Assembly: GCA_029204225.1 (NCBI GenBank) | Contig: CM055109.1 | Coordinates: 45,095,592-45,159,591, forward strand | Direction of reading: 5' to 3' | Length of the DNA stretch: 64,000 nt | Source of the DNA: Diphasiastrum complanatum | Taxonomy: Eukaryota > Streptophyta > Lycopodiopsida > Lycopodiales > Lycopodiaceae | Shown: positions 1-11,700 of the stretch, piece by piece | Position numbering within the stretch: the first letter of the stretch is position 1 | How the letters are laid out: each line of letters starts with the position of its first letter | Position numbers and translations under genes: made by a program | Notes under the pieces: model-generated | Told to the model about the DNA's origin: nothing | The model's input: the letters and a program-made list of their open reading frames with translations, nothing else | The model's database searches: none

Positions 1-1630
1 AACATCATGCTCCCCATGCAACTGGATCTCTCGGCCTTTATGCTGAAAGCTGAGGGTGTTCTCCTGATAATTTTTGTGGAGAGAAGGTCCTAAACTATAG
101 AGCCAATCTCTCCCAAGAACTATGTCTGTGCGATCCAGGTGCATTATCTGATAGTTTATTTCATCTTGGTATCCGTGAATACCAAGATTCAAATTACTTA
201 CCATAGTTTCCCATATTTTTTTATCTTCACCCTTAGCTAATGAAACTATGTACCTATGCTGACTAGGTACTTCTGGTAGTTTAAGCTTTTTAACCAGGGT
301 GTAATTGATGAAATTATGGGTTGCCCCATCATCAACCATAACTCTTACTGACTGGTTACCAACTTTCCCATGCATACGTACTAGGTCATGCGACCCAAAG
401 CTGAAGGGTCTTGCTAGCATTGCAGAGGTCAGCTGGCAACAATGTTCATGATCTTCATGATACACTTTGATCTCGGAAGCTGCCGAGTCACTGGGGAAAC
501 ATACCGTCTGAACAAGATGAACTTGTTTCTTATCTTTCTTATCTTTTTTAGTGAAAGGCCCCTTGGGACACTGTCTGACTGTGTGTCCCTTGCCCATACA
601 CACAAAGCACAAACGTTCTTGTTTGGCTTTCTCAAAATCATCTGGTTTTAAGGGCTGTATGAGTGAAGGGCATTTCTGAGGAGCTTCACTTTTAAATTTA
701 TCTTGATTCTTTCTTTTTAAAAATTTCTTTTTAAATTGAAAGTCTTTCTGAGGAGGCTGCTCAGAAAGTGGCTGTTGTCTCGCCCTCTTCCTACCCACTG
801 AATCATCATAGATTTGAGCATATTTTGAGAGCTTGCTCAAGGGTAGTAGGCGAGTTTCTCTGGACCTCTACTTTATATTCATCTTTGAGGCCACGGACAA
901 ATCCCCTGATTTTCTGATAATCATCCATATTTTTAATTTTTAAAATTGCTTCTCGATACTGCGAGATATATTGGATGAGGGACTTGTCCATTACTGTTCT
1001 TTCCCAAGCTTCCCAGGCTCTATCAAGTTCATTTTCAGGTAGGAAGTCTCTTAGGAAGGCTTCTTCAAAGGCCTTCCATGATCGGGGGAGTCTGCCTAGT
1101 CTCCTGGAGATTTAACCACCACTTATAGGCCATAGGCCCTAAGGAAAGACTGGCCTCAATAGCATGCACATGGTCAGGGGTCTATTTAAGAGCATGAATG
1201 TTCTTCCATTTGCTGAGGAAGGTTTGTAGAATGTCTGCATTTCTATCCTTCTCTTCCCCATTAAAAGTAGGAGGCTTTAAATCTTTAAAGACATTGGGGT
1301 GAGACCGTAAAGTCTCACCCGAAACTGATGGAAGTGGAGAAGGGGAAAACTGAGAAGTGGAGGGAAGGCTTCCTTTCGCGGATTCTCAAAATCAAGCTCT
1401 TGAGTTCAGCAAACGAGTCATCCACACTGGACTTGAAATTGGCTAATGCCAACTTCAGTTCATCCACTTCTGTTACCAATTGGAGAAACTGCTCCTTGGA
1501 AACCAGTTCGTCGAGTTCTTCGGCGAACTGTTCCTATTCTTCCATTTCCATAGGTTCCTTCCCAAGGCTTCTGTTTCAAGTTCGTCGAAGCCTCTCTCCA
1601 GGGGTTGATCAGGTCCCTGAGGAGTGGTCA
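1..1630 (-). pseudogene. G0: Ty3/gypsy gag and aspartic protease, 5' half of element
   Basis: Retrotransposon gag polyprotein running into the protease, leaving the window at base 1. Reading right to left, a Met at 1630 opens MTTPQGPDQPLERGF, followed by a helical coiled-coil-like stretch, capsid-like sequence (LIQYISQYREAI, about 985-940), a CCHC zinc knuckle (CFVCMGKGHTVRQC, about 605-560) and a retropepsin active site at about 325 (VDDGATHNFI), then LGRDWLY. Frame breaks near 1565 and 835 and a stop near 1184 make the gag a pseudogene; from about 835 to base 1 the frame is open. The active site reads D-D-G where D-S-G or D-T-G is usual, so the catalytic Asp is kept. RT, RNase H and integrase would lie outside the window. 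Family assignment rests on the gag/knuckle/protease order and the initiator-Met PBS upstream. Confidence 0.85.
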
Positions 1631-2512
1631 TCTTCGGAACTGAAAAAGAGGTACCTTAACTTCTGAAGGAAAAAAAGTCTAAAAGACGAATTTACAACTG
1701 TACAAGGGAAAGGAAAGATGACTTAGCTGTTTCTGAGGACTGTACTTCCAAAGAAATTACGAAGAGGAACCCTCTCAGCTCTTTTTCCCAAGATTTTAGA
1801 TCTGCTGTCCCGGAAAATCCCAGTTTGAAACTCCAAAATGGTGCCAAATTTCCCGGTTCTTGAGTTGAGTAGCTGACTGATCTGATTTCAGGTGTGGGGC
1901 TCCAACAAATCGAGTGAAAACCGGAAATTTACAACAAGAAATCCGGAAATTTTGATGTCCCTACCCTCGCTGGTTGGACAGCAACCTGTCTGGCCCACTT
2001 TTCTAAAATTTAAGGCCCAAAACTCGTTTGAATCTCTGATCTGACCTCAAGTGGTAGGTCGTTGGTCTGTGACAAACTAGTTTGAAGTTCAAACTACTGA
2101 AAAATCTCAAAAATCAGGAATGAAAATCCACTTTTTCAACTCCCTGTCCAACGCTGGCCCTACTAAGAAAATTTGCTTGAAAATCCCTCAAATTTCCTTG
2201 GATTTCTCTAAAAATTCAGAGGTAGATATCTGATCCTACAGCAATGCACCTGCTCGCTGGTTTCTACTCTAAATCCTTTCTGAAATCTGAGAAAGACATC
2301 CAAAAAATCAGAGAGAAGAGTTGATCTATCAGCGCTGAAGCTGTACTAGACAATTCTCCTCCATACTACTGAAAATTCTAGCAAATTGAAGGATTTTAAA
2401 GCTGGTCCTATAGCAATTTTCCTCCTCTATTCTTTTTTGAGAATTTGACAAATATTTCCTACCTTCTGATAGCTTTCTCTACTCCTGCTACTAAGCTCCC
2501 AAAGATGGAGAA
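1631..2512 (-). other. G0 untranslated leader between gag and PBS
   Basis: No gene seen. The stretch sits between the primer binding site and the gag start of G0 and is AT-rich with many short A/T runs. Its length (about 0.9 kb) is ordinary for a plant gypsy leader. Confidence 0.6.
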
Positions 2513-2525
2513 GGCTCTGATACCA
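2513..2525 (-). promoter_or_regulatory. G0 primer binding site (initiator Met tRNA)
   Basis: The minus strand reads TGGTATCAGAGCC, complementary to the 3' end of plant initiator-Met tRNA. One base separates it from the LTR end at 2527, as expected for minus-strand DNA priming. This fixes both element orientation and the LTR inner edge. Confidence 0.92.
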
Positions 2526-2526
2526 G

Positions 2527-2877
2527 TGTAATAGATCCTAACACCACAGTAGGGCAAACACTCACTGATCCACCCAACCTTGCCTACTCCTTGATATAGA
2601 GTAAGCCCCTCCTAGCCCAGTGTGAGGACTGGTAGCATGCAACTGCAAAGTGTTGGCCACGTGTCACTGACGTGGCCAACTGCACATCGAGACCCAACTG
2701 GGGCCTGCTGACAGGGTCCCTAGGCTGTGTTAGGCCCGCCATGGCTATGGACCGTGCTGAGGCACACTACTCACACTGTCTTGCCCTGTTGGTCGTGTAC
2801 GCTGGACACGACCCTGACTGTGGTATCTGACCTATCTGTGTTCTCTAGGGTTCGGCACTGGTCACGAGCTCGTAACA
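2527..2877 (-). repeat. G0 5' LTR, 351 bp
   Basis: On the minus strand it begins TGTTACGAGC and ends CTATTACA, the TG...CA form with short TGT/ACA inverted ends. The inner edge is set by the PBS; the outer edge is the TGTTA at 2877. The partner LTR is outside the window, so the target duplication (expected to match GGAAT at 2878-2882) cannot be checked. Confidence 0.8.
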
Positions 2878-2882
2878 GGAAT

Positions 2883-2961
2883 GACATAAATACTATACAA
2901 ATCTAGCAATTCTATGTTGGTATATTACGACATATGACAATTTTGGTGCCGTTGTCGGGGA
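2883..2961 (+). promoter_or_regulatory. T: LTR end remnant and tRNA-Asp-type primer binding site
   Basis: TGGTGCCGTTGTCGGGGA at 2944-2961 is close to the TGGCGCCGTTGCCGGGGA primer site of Athila/Tat-type plant gypsy elements, primed by tRNA-Asp. The preceding bases end in ACA (about 2939), consistent with an LTR 3' end. The rest of this LTR seems to have been displaced when G0 inserted just to its left. Confidence 0.7.
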
Positions 2962-3012
2962 TAGCCAAATAAAGTTGATACAAACTGACAACTCCATCTC
3001 CATCCCTAGTGT

Positions 3013-4771
3013 ATGTCAGATAGAGCTGCTCGACTAGAAAAATATTGGAAACTTCGAGACGCTTTTTCAAAAGTCTTCAGGAATCTTTGCAAAGACGAGA
3101 ATCACCTTTCCAGAATTTTAACGAAACTTTCTTTGATAATCTTCTTAATCCTGAAAATTTACCCGAAAACCTTCGTCCTGAAGCTTCTGCTACAACTGAA
3201 CCAAGTTCCGAAGTTGTAAATCCAGTTCCTGATCCGGATCCTGATCCAGAACCAGAACCTGATCCAGAGCCTGATCCAGAGCCTGATCCTGAATCTGAAC
3301 CTGAACCTGAACCGATTATGGAAGGCCCTGCTAAATATGATTATTTTAAAGAAACATCTTCAGATGATGCTGACAGTTATGTTTCGCAGTTCGAGTCGAT
3401 TGCTAACTCGAACAACGAAGGTGCTGACAAGCTGCAGATCTTCCCTGGTCTTATGAGAAAGCAAGTGCGCATATGGTACAGCCAAGTTGAACCAGGACGT
3501 GTAGCTACCTAGTTACTGCTGATAGATGCGTTTCTGAACCAGTTCAGAGAAATTGGTTATTCATCCAGAATTCTCGGACGACTCAACAATGTGCAGAAGA
3601 AGAGTAAAGAATTTCTTTGAAGGTACACACAAAAAGTAAAGAATCTAATTGGAAAACTAGCTGGTGTGTACCTTGTCGCGATGCAGGTCAAGTGGTTTTT
3701 GGCAGGTTTACCACCGAAAGTTGATCGATACTGCAGACAAGGAGATATGACTTCTTTATCAACAGTCATAGCAAGCGTTGAGAACTATAAGACTTCCAAG
3801 TTAGCACACAAAAGAGGTTCTACTAGACGAACTCGAAAGTCTAAGCATGACTCTAGCAGCAGTGAAGATGAATCTAAATCTTAATCCATTCCAGTTCTAA
3901 ATCAGATTCCAGTGACTCATCAGATACAAAAATTGATGATGCAGATTGAAGGAAGAAACGAAAGTCCAAACGAAAAGATAGCAAAACCACCAAGGATAAG
4001 TCTGCGACATCTAAAGTTGAAAAGCTTCGGAAAAGTAATATGGTTGATCTTAATAAGAAGTTCAACGATCTGAAAGTTCAAATTTCAGAAGTTGCAGACA
4101 AGAGACCAAAGGCTTCTTCTTCGAACTCAGGAATATGGTGTATGAAGTGCGGTACATCTGGACACTCTAAAGAAGATTGCAAATCTGTAAACGTAAAGTA
4201 TGTTGAAGATCCTTCTCAGGAAGTGCTCTTTATATTTCAAGATGATGCGACTACCAATTATGTTCAGGGTACCACAGCACCAACCCAACAAGGCAAACCA
4301 AAGTTTGCACCGAAAAGACACAATCCACCAGAATTTGTTGGTCCTATAATCAAGTCTACCAGTTCGACGAAACCCGTCTCGGGAAATTGCTATAACTATG
4401 GTGAACCAAGACATTTTTCGCCTGACTGTCCGCAGCCACGAAAGCCGATCGGATATATACCTTTATGCTCGAACTACAAAGAACCTGGCCACAAGTATCC
4501 GGACTGTCCACAACCGCAAAAGCCGCGTCCAAAATACCAGTATGTTGCCACACCTGCTGCTGCTGTTGATTCGAAAGTAAAACCTTCAGCGGACGCTGTT
4601 GTGCAGAAGGTTGATGTCATCGAAGACAAACAGACAAAGACAGTTGACCAATCTTGGCCAAGCAATGTTGAGAAGTTATTTAAAGTGACTACGAGAAGCA
4701 AAAGCTTCTCGAAACCAGATACAAAAGTATCTTCAAAGAAGCGGAGAAATTCTTCGAAGAAGAAATCTTAG
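3013..4771 (+). pseudogene. T: gag with three zinc knuckles (Tat/Athila-like)
   Basis: Gag polyprotein of the T element. It begins near MSDRAARLEKYWK (3013), shifts frame near 3050, and has a stop at about 3510. An acidic, proline-rich repeat (3222-3316) precedes capsid-like sequence (DADSYVSQFESIANSNNEGA). The nucleocapsid part (4040-4771) holds CMKCGTSGHSKEDC, a standard CCHC knuckle, then CYNYGEPRHFSPDC and CSNYKEPGHKYPDC, in which the second Cys is Tyr in both. A Lys/Ser-rich tail follows. Several frame breaks (about 3050, 3510, 3885) make it a pseudogene. The tRNA-Asp primer site just upstream and the three-knuckle gag fit the Tat/Athila branch. Confidence 0.75.
3222..3316 (+). repeat. 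Minisatellite coding Pro-Asp/Pro-Glu repeats
   Basis: About 95 bases built from CCTGATCC/CCAGAACC/CCAGAGC-type hexamers, translated as alternating Pro with Asp or Glu (PDPDPDPEPEPDPEP...), in the gag N-terminal part of T. The period is 6 bases, so length changes keep the reading frame. Confidence 0.85.
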
Positions 4772-5059
4772 AACAAGTCTATAACGAAGGAAGATCTTAA
4801 AGCTGACCCTGATTACGATCGTGATGCAGCCAAGTTATTCTCGAAGGATATTTTTGCGGAAGCGAAAGAAATCATCACTTCCAAATTACAGACAACTGTT
4901 GCAGAGAAGAAAGTCACATTTGAGAAAGGCAACATTGAAATCACGAAGACTAAATTTTCTAACGCCACAATTGACAAGCCTATCTCGAAAGCAAATACGA
5001 AAGACTATGACATTGTAACTGATATTGGTTCTCTTCGCCCCAATATAACTTTCAAGCAA

Positions 5060-5509
5060 TTGCTGGCAGATAACAATTATTACCGCAAACAGTTAAAAGG
5101 CCACTTTGTCCCTAAGAAGAAGAAACGAATTTCTGTGCCAGATGTTGGCGTACTATCTATTGATTTTGGAGACCTTGGTGCACCAGAAATCGACGTTACA
5201 ATTTCTGGATGCTTAATCAAAAAGGTGCCGATTGACTCAGGTTCGAGTGTCAACATAATAACTGAAGACACTGCTCATGCTTTAGGTCTGACTAATATTC
5301 AACCAACCCAAAGAAATATCAAGTTGGCCGATTTGACACGAAGAAAACCTATTGGCATATTGAAAGACGTGATTGTATATATTCAAGCCAAGCCTTTTAC
5401 AATGAACTTTATTGTTATCAAACCACTTGGTTTGTCATCTTACTCTGTTTTAATTGGACGACCTTGGCTTTATCAGTCTAACGCAAGTGTACACTGGAAG
5501 TCCAGATAA
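5060..5509 (+). pseudogene. T: aspartic protease domain
   Basis: Open stretch of 149 residues with a retropepsin layout: VPIDSGSSVNIITED at about residues 57-71 (catalytic Asp in D-S-G), flap-like LADLTRRKPIGIL, then SVLIGRPWLYQ near the C end, the hydrophobic-Gly-Arg motif that closes plant Ty3 proteases. It sits between the gag knuckles and RT of T in the right order. The 4772-5059 spacer and 5510-5889 linker are acidic and contain stops. Domain residues look intact but the polyprotein around it is broken. Confidence 0.75.
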
Positions 5510-5889
5510 CTAAGATTCCAAACTGGCGAGACAACTAATCGTGGAAAGCCAGCAGACAGATTATCACCTGGAGTCGTGACAGATATGAAGGCGAAACTCC
5601 TATGTCCGACACCAGTTTCACTTCAGAAGATTCTTCTTATGCCCTTAATATATTCTCTAATGCATCAGACTTCGAATTAAATTATTTTGAATGCTATGAG
5701 AATAATGATTCATCGAATGACGAAGAAGAATTCTTCGATGTCTGCAATGTAGATGCTGATATAATTATAAATGAATAAAAAGGTGCAGACAAGAATTCTG
5801 AGGATTCTGATCAAGACACAAATGACGAATCTGACAAATCCGAACAAGAATTTGGTAATAAACATCAGGCTGACGACAAGAATAAATCC

Positions 5890-6368
5890 ATGGAGTCAGC
5901 CATGCGCGAAATTCATGGCCATACCAAGGCCAGTATGACGGAAGGTATAATTTTGCTAGATTCTATAAAGCTAATTGAACTTGCACCTGGAAAATTTGTG
6001 CATGTTTCTAAGTCCCTTGGAGAGATAGAATTAGTAGAATTTATTGAGCTATTGAAAGAGTACCAAGACGTATTTGCATGGTCGTTCGAAGACTTGAAGG
6101 GAATACTTGCTGAATTTGGCGAGCACCCCATTGATCTTAAAGAAGATGTTGTACATGTCCGACAAAGACAGTATCGTCTCAATCCAAACTACTCTCTTAT
6201 GGTGAAAGATGAACTCAACAAGCACCTTAAGACATACATTATATATCCCGTCTTAAGCAGTGAATGGGTGTCTCCCATTATTATAGTTCCAAAGAAAAAG
6301 ACTGGCAAGACTCGAATTTGCCAGGATTTTAGGAAGCTGAATGCTGCTATCAAGAAAGACTCATTTCA
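5890..6368 (+). pseudogene. T: N-terminal part of reverse transcriptase, cut off
   Basis: Linker plus the first part of the Ty3 RT: HPIDLKEDVVHVRQRQYRLN (the usual HxIxL...R...RR-NP entry), SEWVSPIIIVPKKKTGKTRI, CQDFRKLNAAIKKDSF. The frame and similarity stop at about 6368, just where a DxFPLPxID-like motif should follow, and foreign AT-rich sequence begins. The palm motif (YxDD) is absent, so the fragment is inactive. The matching integrase appears at 22560-24070 (see findings). Confidence 0.8.
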
Positions 6369-6589
6369 TATATTTCGGGTATTTTTTTGGCTACTGTACT
6401 TTGTTTGCTATTGTATGCTACTGTACTGTACTGTATTGATTCTGTACCCACTCCCTAATTTTTTTGGCATTTTTTTGGGCTATTTTTGGGGGTGGAAAAC
6501 TAAAAAAATATTAATTATTAATTAAACGATTCACCACGGTTCCCCCCACTGTACGGTTCTCAGAACCGTGGTGAACCGTCCACAGTTCA
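6369..6589. other. AT-rich spacer with a 12-bp hairpin
   Basis: No gene. Contains CTACTGTACTGTACTGTA-type short tandem sequence (about 6418-6436) and an inverted repeat, TTCACCACGGTT at 6530-6541 against AACCGTGGTGAA at 6564-6575, with a 22-base loop. It lies between the broken RT of T and the first GGACGCG cluster, so it may hold a terminus of the inserted element. Confidence 0.6.
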
Positions 6590-6754
6590 TATATATAAGG
6601 TGGCAGACCCCGGACGCGAACGCGCTAGGGGTGCGTCCGGGTCCCCGGACGCTTCCGCTTTTTTTTTTTTTAGTGTAAAAAAAATTGAAAAAAATTAAAA
6701 AAAATATGGACGCGGACGCGAATTGCCCGCGTCCGGCCCAGACGCGCACCTCTG

Positions 6755-6789
<35 letters not shown>

Positions 6790-6850
6790 ATCTAAGGAAG
6801 CAGGGGCAGACGCGCGTCCGCGTCCAGACGCGTCCCCCATTTTCAAAAAA
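6590..6850. repeat. GGACGCG-rich cluster, left
   Basis: Two blocks packed with GGACGCG/CGCGTCC motifs on both strands, separated by an A-rich run (about 6661-6706) and by a perfect TA tract (about 6757-6787). The blocks face the TA tract as partial inverted copies, for example ending TAAGGAAGCAGGGGCAGACG. The same make-up recurs at 12541-13165, 21357-21400 and 28113-28400. I read them as one short-element family, not a coding region; open frames across it are low-complexity artefacts. Confidence 0.75.
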
Positions 6851-7654
6851 AAAAAAAATTCAAAAAAAAATAAAAAAACAGGCCCTTGCCCTTGTTGTCC
6901 CACATCCCCAAAGCGAAATAAAAACAATTTATGACCCCCGTCCCCCCCCTCCCCCCGGAATTACTTATCAGAGGGTGTCTGGCACCCACCTGCCCCCTCC
7001 TGTTAGAAAATAGGAAAACGGTACCCAAAAAAATTTGCAACAAACCTAACCACTGCCCCCATGCCGCCCATGTTTGATATCTATAGAATCGGACACGAAA
7101 GAGCAACAATTTATATTTTTTGAGTCTCCAAAACTCTGTCTCATGCCCTCACTATCTCTCTCTCCCTGACGAATCTATATTATACTATTATATGAATACA
7201 GGTAAACGATGTACTCCCCGGATGAACCTCAACAACTTACTAATTACTTATGCTCCACAATGTCATTCAACACAGGGAAGTTCAAGACCTACACAGTACC
7301 ATGGCCTATGTGATGAGATAGGTTTAGGGTTTTGGGAGGTACAACGTCACATGGGCAACAAATCGGGGCATGTACAATGTCACATGGGCACTGTGGGGGA
7401 GCAGACCACGGGCCCAATCGGAGTGCAGCACGTGGGGGAGCTACACATGGGGGCAGGTACAGTAGTGACATTGGCACTGTGGGGGAGCAGGCCATGGAGT
7501 GATCATGAACAACTGCACATGGGGAAACAGGCTGTGGTGTTAAATAGGCACTCACAAGGCCATTGTGAGAGGCATTGTGAGAGGCTTTTTTAGAGGCTGT
7601 GAGAGAGCCAGTGAGAGGCTGTGAGAGTCAGTTTGAGAAATAGGACGTCGTGAG
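6851..7654. other. Non-coding stretch with short direct repeats
   Basis: No gene supported. CACTGTGGGGGAGCAG occurs at about 7389 and again at about 7475 (period about 86 bases), and ACATGGGCA/ACATGGGG recurs several times between 7350 and 7520. At 7560-7640 GTGAGAGGC-type units are tandemly repeated. This lies between the left GGACGCG cluster and the ORF at 7655. Confidence 0.5.
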
Positions 7655-7974
7655 ATGGCGGAGGGCATATCACTGAAGCCCGAGGGCGAAGCTCTATGGA
7701 AGCTCGAGGAAGATGTCAGACGGCACAATGAAAGGCATCGAAATTTGCAGAGATGCAGGGACAGGCTCGGCAGAGAAATCCGGAACCGGAGCCACCTGCC
7801 CCCGCTGTGGCCCCTGCCCCTACTGTCGAGCTGGATTTGGATGAGCAGATTGGAATGAACTTCACACGACAACAGCTCATCATGGTCAGAAGGGCGGCCC
7901 ACCATCGAGCTAACCAGGAGGCAGCTCGGGCTAACCGGGAAGGCAAAGCAGGAGCGATAGAAGAATGCACCTGA
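7655..7974 (+). CDS. Unrecognised charged ORF pair beside hAT-A
   Basis: Two overlapping plus-strand frames: a 67-residue frame from 7655 (MAEGISLKPEGEALWKLEED) and a 73-residue one from 7753 (MQGQARQRNPEPEPP). TTTGCAG at about 7748-7754 could be a splice acceptor joining them, or there may be a frameshift. The product would be Pro/Ala/Glu-rich then Arg/Ala-rich with no domain I know. It lies between the 3' side of hAT-A and the left GGACGCG cluster, so it could be a second gene of that transposon or chance. Function unknown. Confidence 0.3.
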
Positions 7975-8438
7975 CGAGGGCGAGGAGTCAGTGGAGGATC
8001 CATAGGAATGTTTAGAATAGATGGGGTCTAGCCGTATGTGGCTGACTATTGTTATGTAATTTTCGGTAATAGATGAGACAACATTTAGTGTCTAACATAG
8101 TGTAAAGAACAGCCCCAGCCGTATATGGCAGAAATACGTATTGTTATTTTGATACATCTGATGAATTAATGTACGGTGTGTTTTTTGTGCAACGCGTGTC
8201 TGGTGTATTGCAATGTAATGTATGTATTTATGAAATGCTATCAGGGGGGGTGTATTTATGTGAAGTGCATCTGTTATCAATCTGCTCTCAATTTTTGTGT
8301 AACTGTGTATGATGATTATGGCTGTGGGGTTTACTATTTAGGGTTCAATGATTGGACATGATGCATATGATCTGAGAGACATGAAGATGAACTTGTGTAC
8401 CACAATAGCTCAAGCATTTACAATTTCCATACCACGTC

Positions 8439-8440
<2 letters not shown>

Positions 8441-8529
<89 letters not shown>
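8441..8529. repeat. (CT)n microsatellite
   Basis: About 44 uninterrupted CT dinucleotides. It lies just beyond the 3' end of hAT-A; hAT-B has a (GA)n tract in a similar place. The 7975-8766 stretch around it shows no other feature I can support. Confidence 0.97.
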
Positions 8530-8532
<3 letters not shown>

Positions 8533-8766
8533 TTGCACAGAGCAAACCATTTCTAACTAACCATTCAAATTTCACAGAGCTAACCAATTGTAAGCAACCA
8601 TGATAAACTAGCCATGACACGAATAAACTGTAAAAAAATATATACATCTCATCTGATGCCAGTATACATGATAGTCTGTGTGTATCAATATCAACAAGTC
8701 TGTGCTAAAAAAATCATCCCTCTGCGTGCCAGATGCATCCTCAGGGGTGTCAAATACAAAGTCTGG

Positions 8767-11700
8767 CTAGGAGTCTGGAGGCATCTGGGACTCCTCCAAG
8801 TTTGGGCCAACGCCTGCCAAGAGACGACTAGAAAAATCATCGGTGCATCCCCTCTTGGCTGGCCTGCCTCTGGGTCTGCCAGAAGGAACCCTCTGTGGTA
8901 CACTCCTGCCTGGGGGTCTCCCTCTGCCACGAGGGGGTCTTTGAGAAGAACCGATTGCCTGTGATGCTCTGAATCGTCTCTGCGCAATCTGTCTCTGGGC
9001 GACAGCCTCTGTCTCCCTCGCAAACTCTGACCAGCCATCATTTGAAAGGGGGCGTGATGCGGGAGTACTGGGTGGGGCACGTGGACCATCCCCTGCAAGG
9101 TCGATCGTCTCGTCTGAATCATATGTGGGCTCATCATCAGAGGAGGGCAATGGAACGTCAACAGGAAAGGGAGTGGTCTCATCGGTATCAGCATCATCTT
9201 CGGGATCACCCCGCAGAGCACGCTGGGCGGCCTCGTCTGGATCAACCTCTGGCTCTACCTCATGATTGGCCACTGCAACCAGGCACTCATCGGGATTGAC
9301 CTGCAGAAGTCGATCATTCGTGAGAATAGCCGAAGCAACCGTGAGGGCATTAAACTGAATGTCTTAAACTAATACGAAAGCAAACGATTGAGCATAGACA
9401 TATACCTGCAAGAGTAGGGAGCCTACGCCTCCTGCCCTCATGCTGTCCGTGAACCACCCTGGTGTTGGTGTTGCAGTACACCAAGTCATTGCATCGCTCA
9501 GTCGTCACACGGTTCCGCCTGTTCGTGTGAACAAGGCTGAACGCTGACCAGTTCTTCTCGCACCTGCAAGCAGAACAGTCTTGCATTAATTGGCAACCAC
9601 TCGAGTGAGTACCGACCTTGTAGAGAAAATGCGAAACTGGTTGGATGAATGAGATTAGACAACATACCTGTGAAAGGACTCGGAACGCGAGCGTCCTCAG
9701 GTCTGTCTGTCCAGCGCCGTAGCTCTCCCATCGTGATACAGGCAAGAGCCTATTCTCTCGGACACGTGCATGGTCCAGACAGCCAGACAGTGCCTGCAAT
9801 TGAGCAGCGATGTGCGTGAATACACTTGAGCCCGCGTCGAGCGTACGACAGAGCAAGAGTTTACCTGTAACTGAGCCTCTGCTCCTCGAGCCTGCTGCGG
9901 ATACCAGTGTCGCTGCTCAGGAGGCGGATGTATGAGAACCAGTCCACAGCAGCTCTGCATCGTCATACTGCCTCTCGCTCTGAAATAGCGGATGCAATAC
10001 GTGGGCCACACTATGAATGGGCCGATGAAACTTATCCCATGGTCGCCGCCACAACCGCCTGATAGGCTCCAACCTGTGGACCATACCATGTGGAGGCAAC
10101 AATTACATACCATCGTGTTGCGGCAACAAGATGAAACAGAGTGCGAAATGGAAGAAAGGATGGTGAGACGGAAAAAAGTTATACCTGCCAGGGTCCAGCT
10201 CAGAACGCTGGAGAGACTCGCCTATGCGGTCCATGAACTCATAAATGAGGCCCATAGTGCACCCCTTGCGATCAACGAGCCTCAGAACAGAGTAGATGGG
10301 GCGCATGACGTCCATCAGCTGCTACATATCCACCCAGAAAGGCTCCATGAACAGGATGTCCTGGAAGGCCAAGCCCTCTGGGGTCGTGGACAGGTCCATG
10401 GCGGTGAACTCTGAAGAAGTAGCCATGCAATCACCCTTGAGCTTGTGTAGCCGCTCAAGCATGATGAACTGGAAGGCGAAGCGGGTGTGAGCGGGCTTCT
10501 TCAAGTCGAGCATGCATTGACAAACGAAATGAGAGGCACACATGAAACGAGCCAAAAAAAAAAAGAAGCATCTTGAACGAGCCAAAAAATAAGTAGCATC
10601 TTACCTGCTGAATGTGCGGAAAAGGGCAGTGATGCGGCGCTTGCGTGTGACGAAGTCCACAACCACAAGTGCTCTCGTGAGAATCTCACTGACCCAAGGC
10701 AGGCGCCTGATGGAATGCAGGAGGAGGTCCAGTGAGTGTGCGGCACATGGAGTCCACACAATGGAGGGGTACTCTGCCATAAGAAGCTCCCCCATACCGC
10801 GGCAGTTGGACGCATTGTCCATCACAACCTTTCGCGATACATTCATACGATCAGTTCACAACTTGGAAACACTACGCAAAACTTTTGTATCAACATTAAG
10901 CAGTAAATGACCAAGCAACTAATGAAAGAAAATTGTACCTGGACAATGCGATGTGGCACGACCTCCTCTATCGCTGCGCGGATGATGCCGTAAATGTACT
11001 CGGTCGAATGCACTCTCCCTGCCTTGGAGGCGTCGATGCTGCGTAGGAACATGGAACCGTAACAACTAGAAACAATCACGTTGATGAGTGGATGTTTACA
11101 ACGATCAGTTCACCCATCATCCATGATGAAACAGCCGTCTCTATCCCAAGCCTCCTGCAGTGCGGCTAGTCTCTCTCTGACGGATGCAACCCGCTCCTGG
11201 AGCAAAGGGCCGCGTAGTGCGTCGGCAGCTGTGGGTGGTGTGTAGTCGAGCTCGCAGACTGCAACTTTCGAGATAGCCTCTTGAAAGATGCGGGATGATG
11301 CCATGATAAAGGGGCAGGTCATAGAACATCTGTGCTATGGTCCTGGTGGCCTCTCTGTGCTGCCCCTCTCTGAAAGATCTCGGCATGGACATCTGTCTGG
11401 TGCCACGGGATGTGCATGGCTGGGAGGACGTGGATGGACGATGCGGATCTGGAGGTGGTGGCATAGGTGTAGGTGCGGAAGGAGGATGTGGACGGACCAT
11501 GCAGATCTGACGGTGGTGGCACAGGCGTAGGTGCAGCAGTGGAGGCTGTGGATCGATGGGGAGTACTGGCGGAGGGGGTACGGGTGGCTGTGGCGGAGGC
11601 AGAGGCGGTGGCGGTGGCGGGTGCGGATGCGACGGTGGGGATGGGGGCGGTGGTGCTGGGTGTACCAGTGGTAGTGGGTGCACCAATGGAAACAAAGTCC

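Noticed and set aside
6531-7109. Several Phe/Leu-rich minus frames over the left GGACGCG cluster
   Set aside because: They arise from poly-A runs and GC motifs and carry no domain.
8348-8560. Frames coding Ser-Leu repeats over the CT tract
   Set aside because: Translation of a (CT)n microsatellite; no coding content beyond it.
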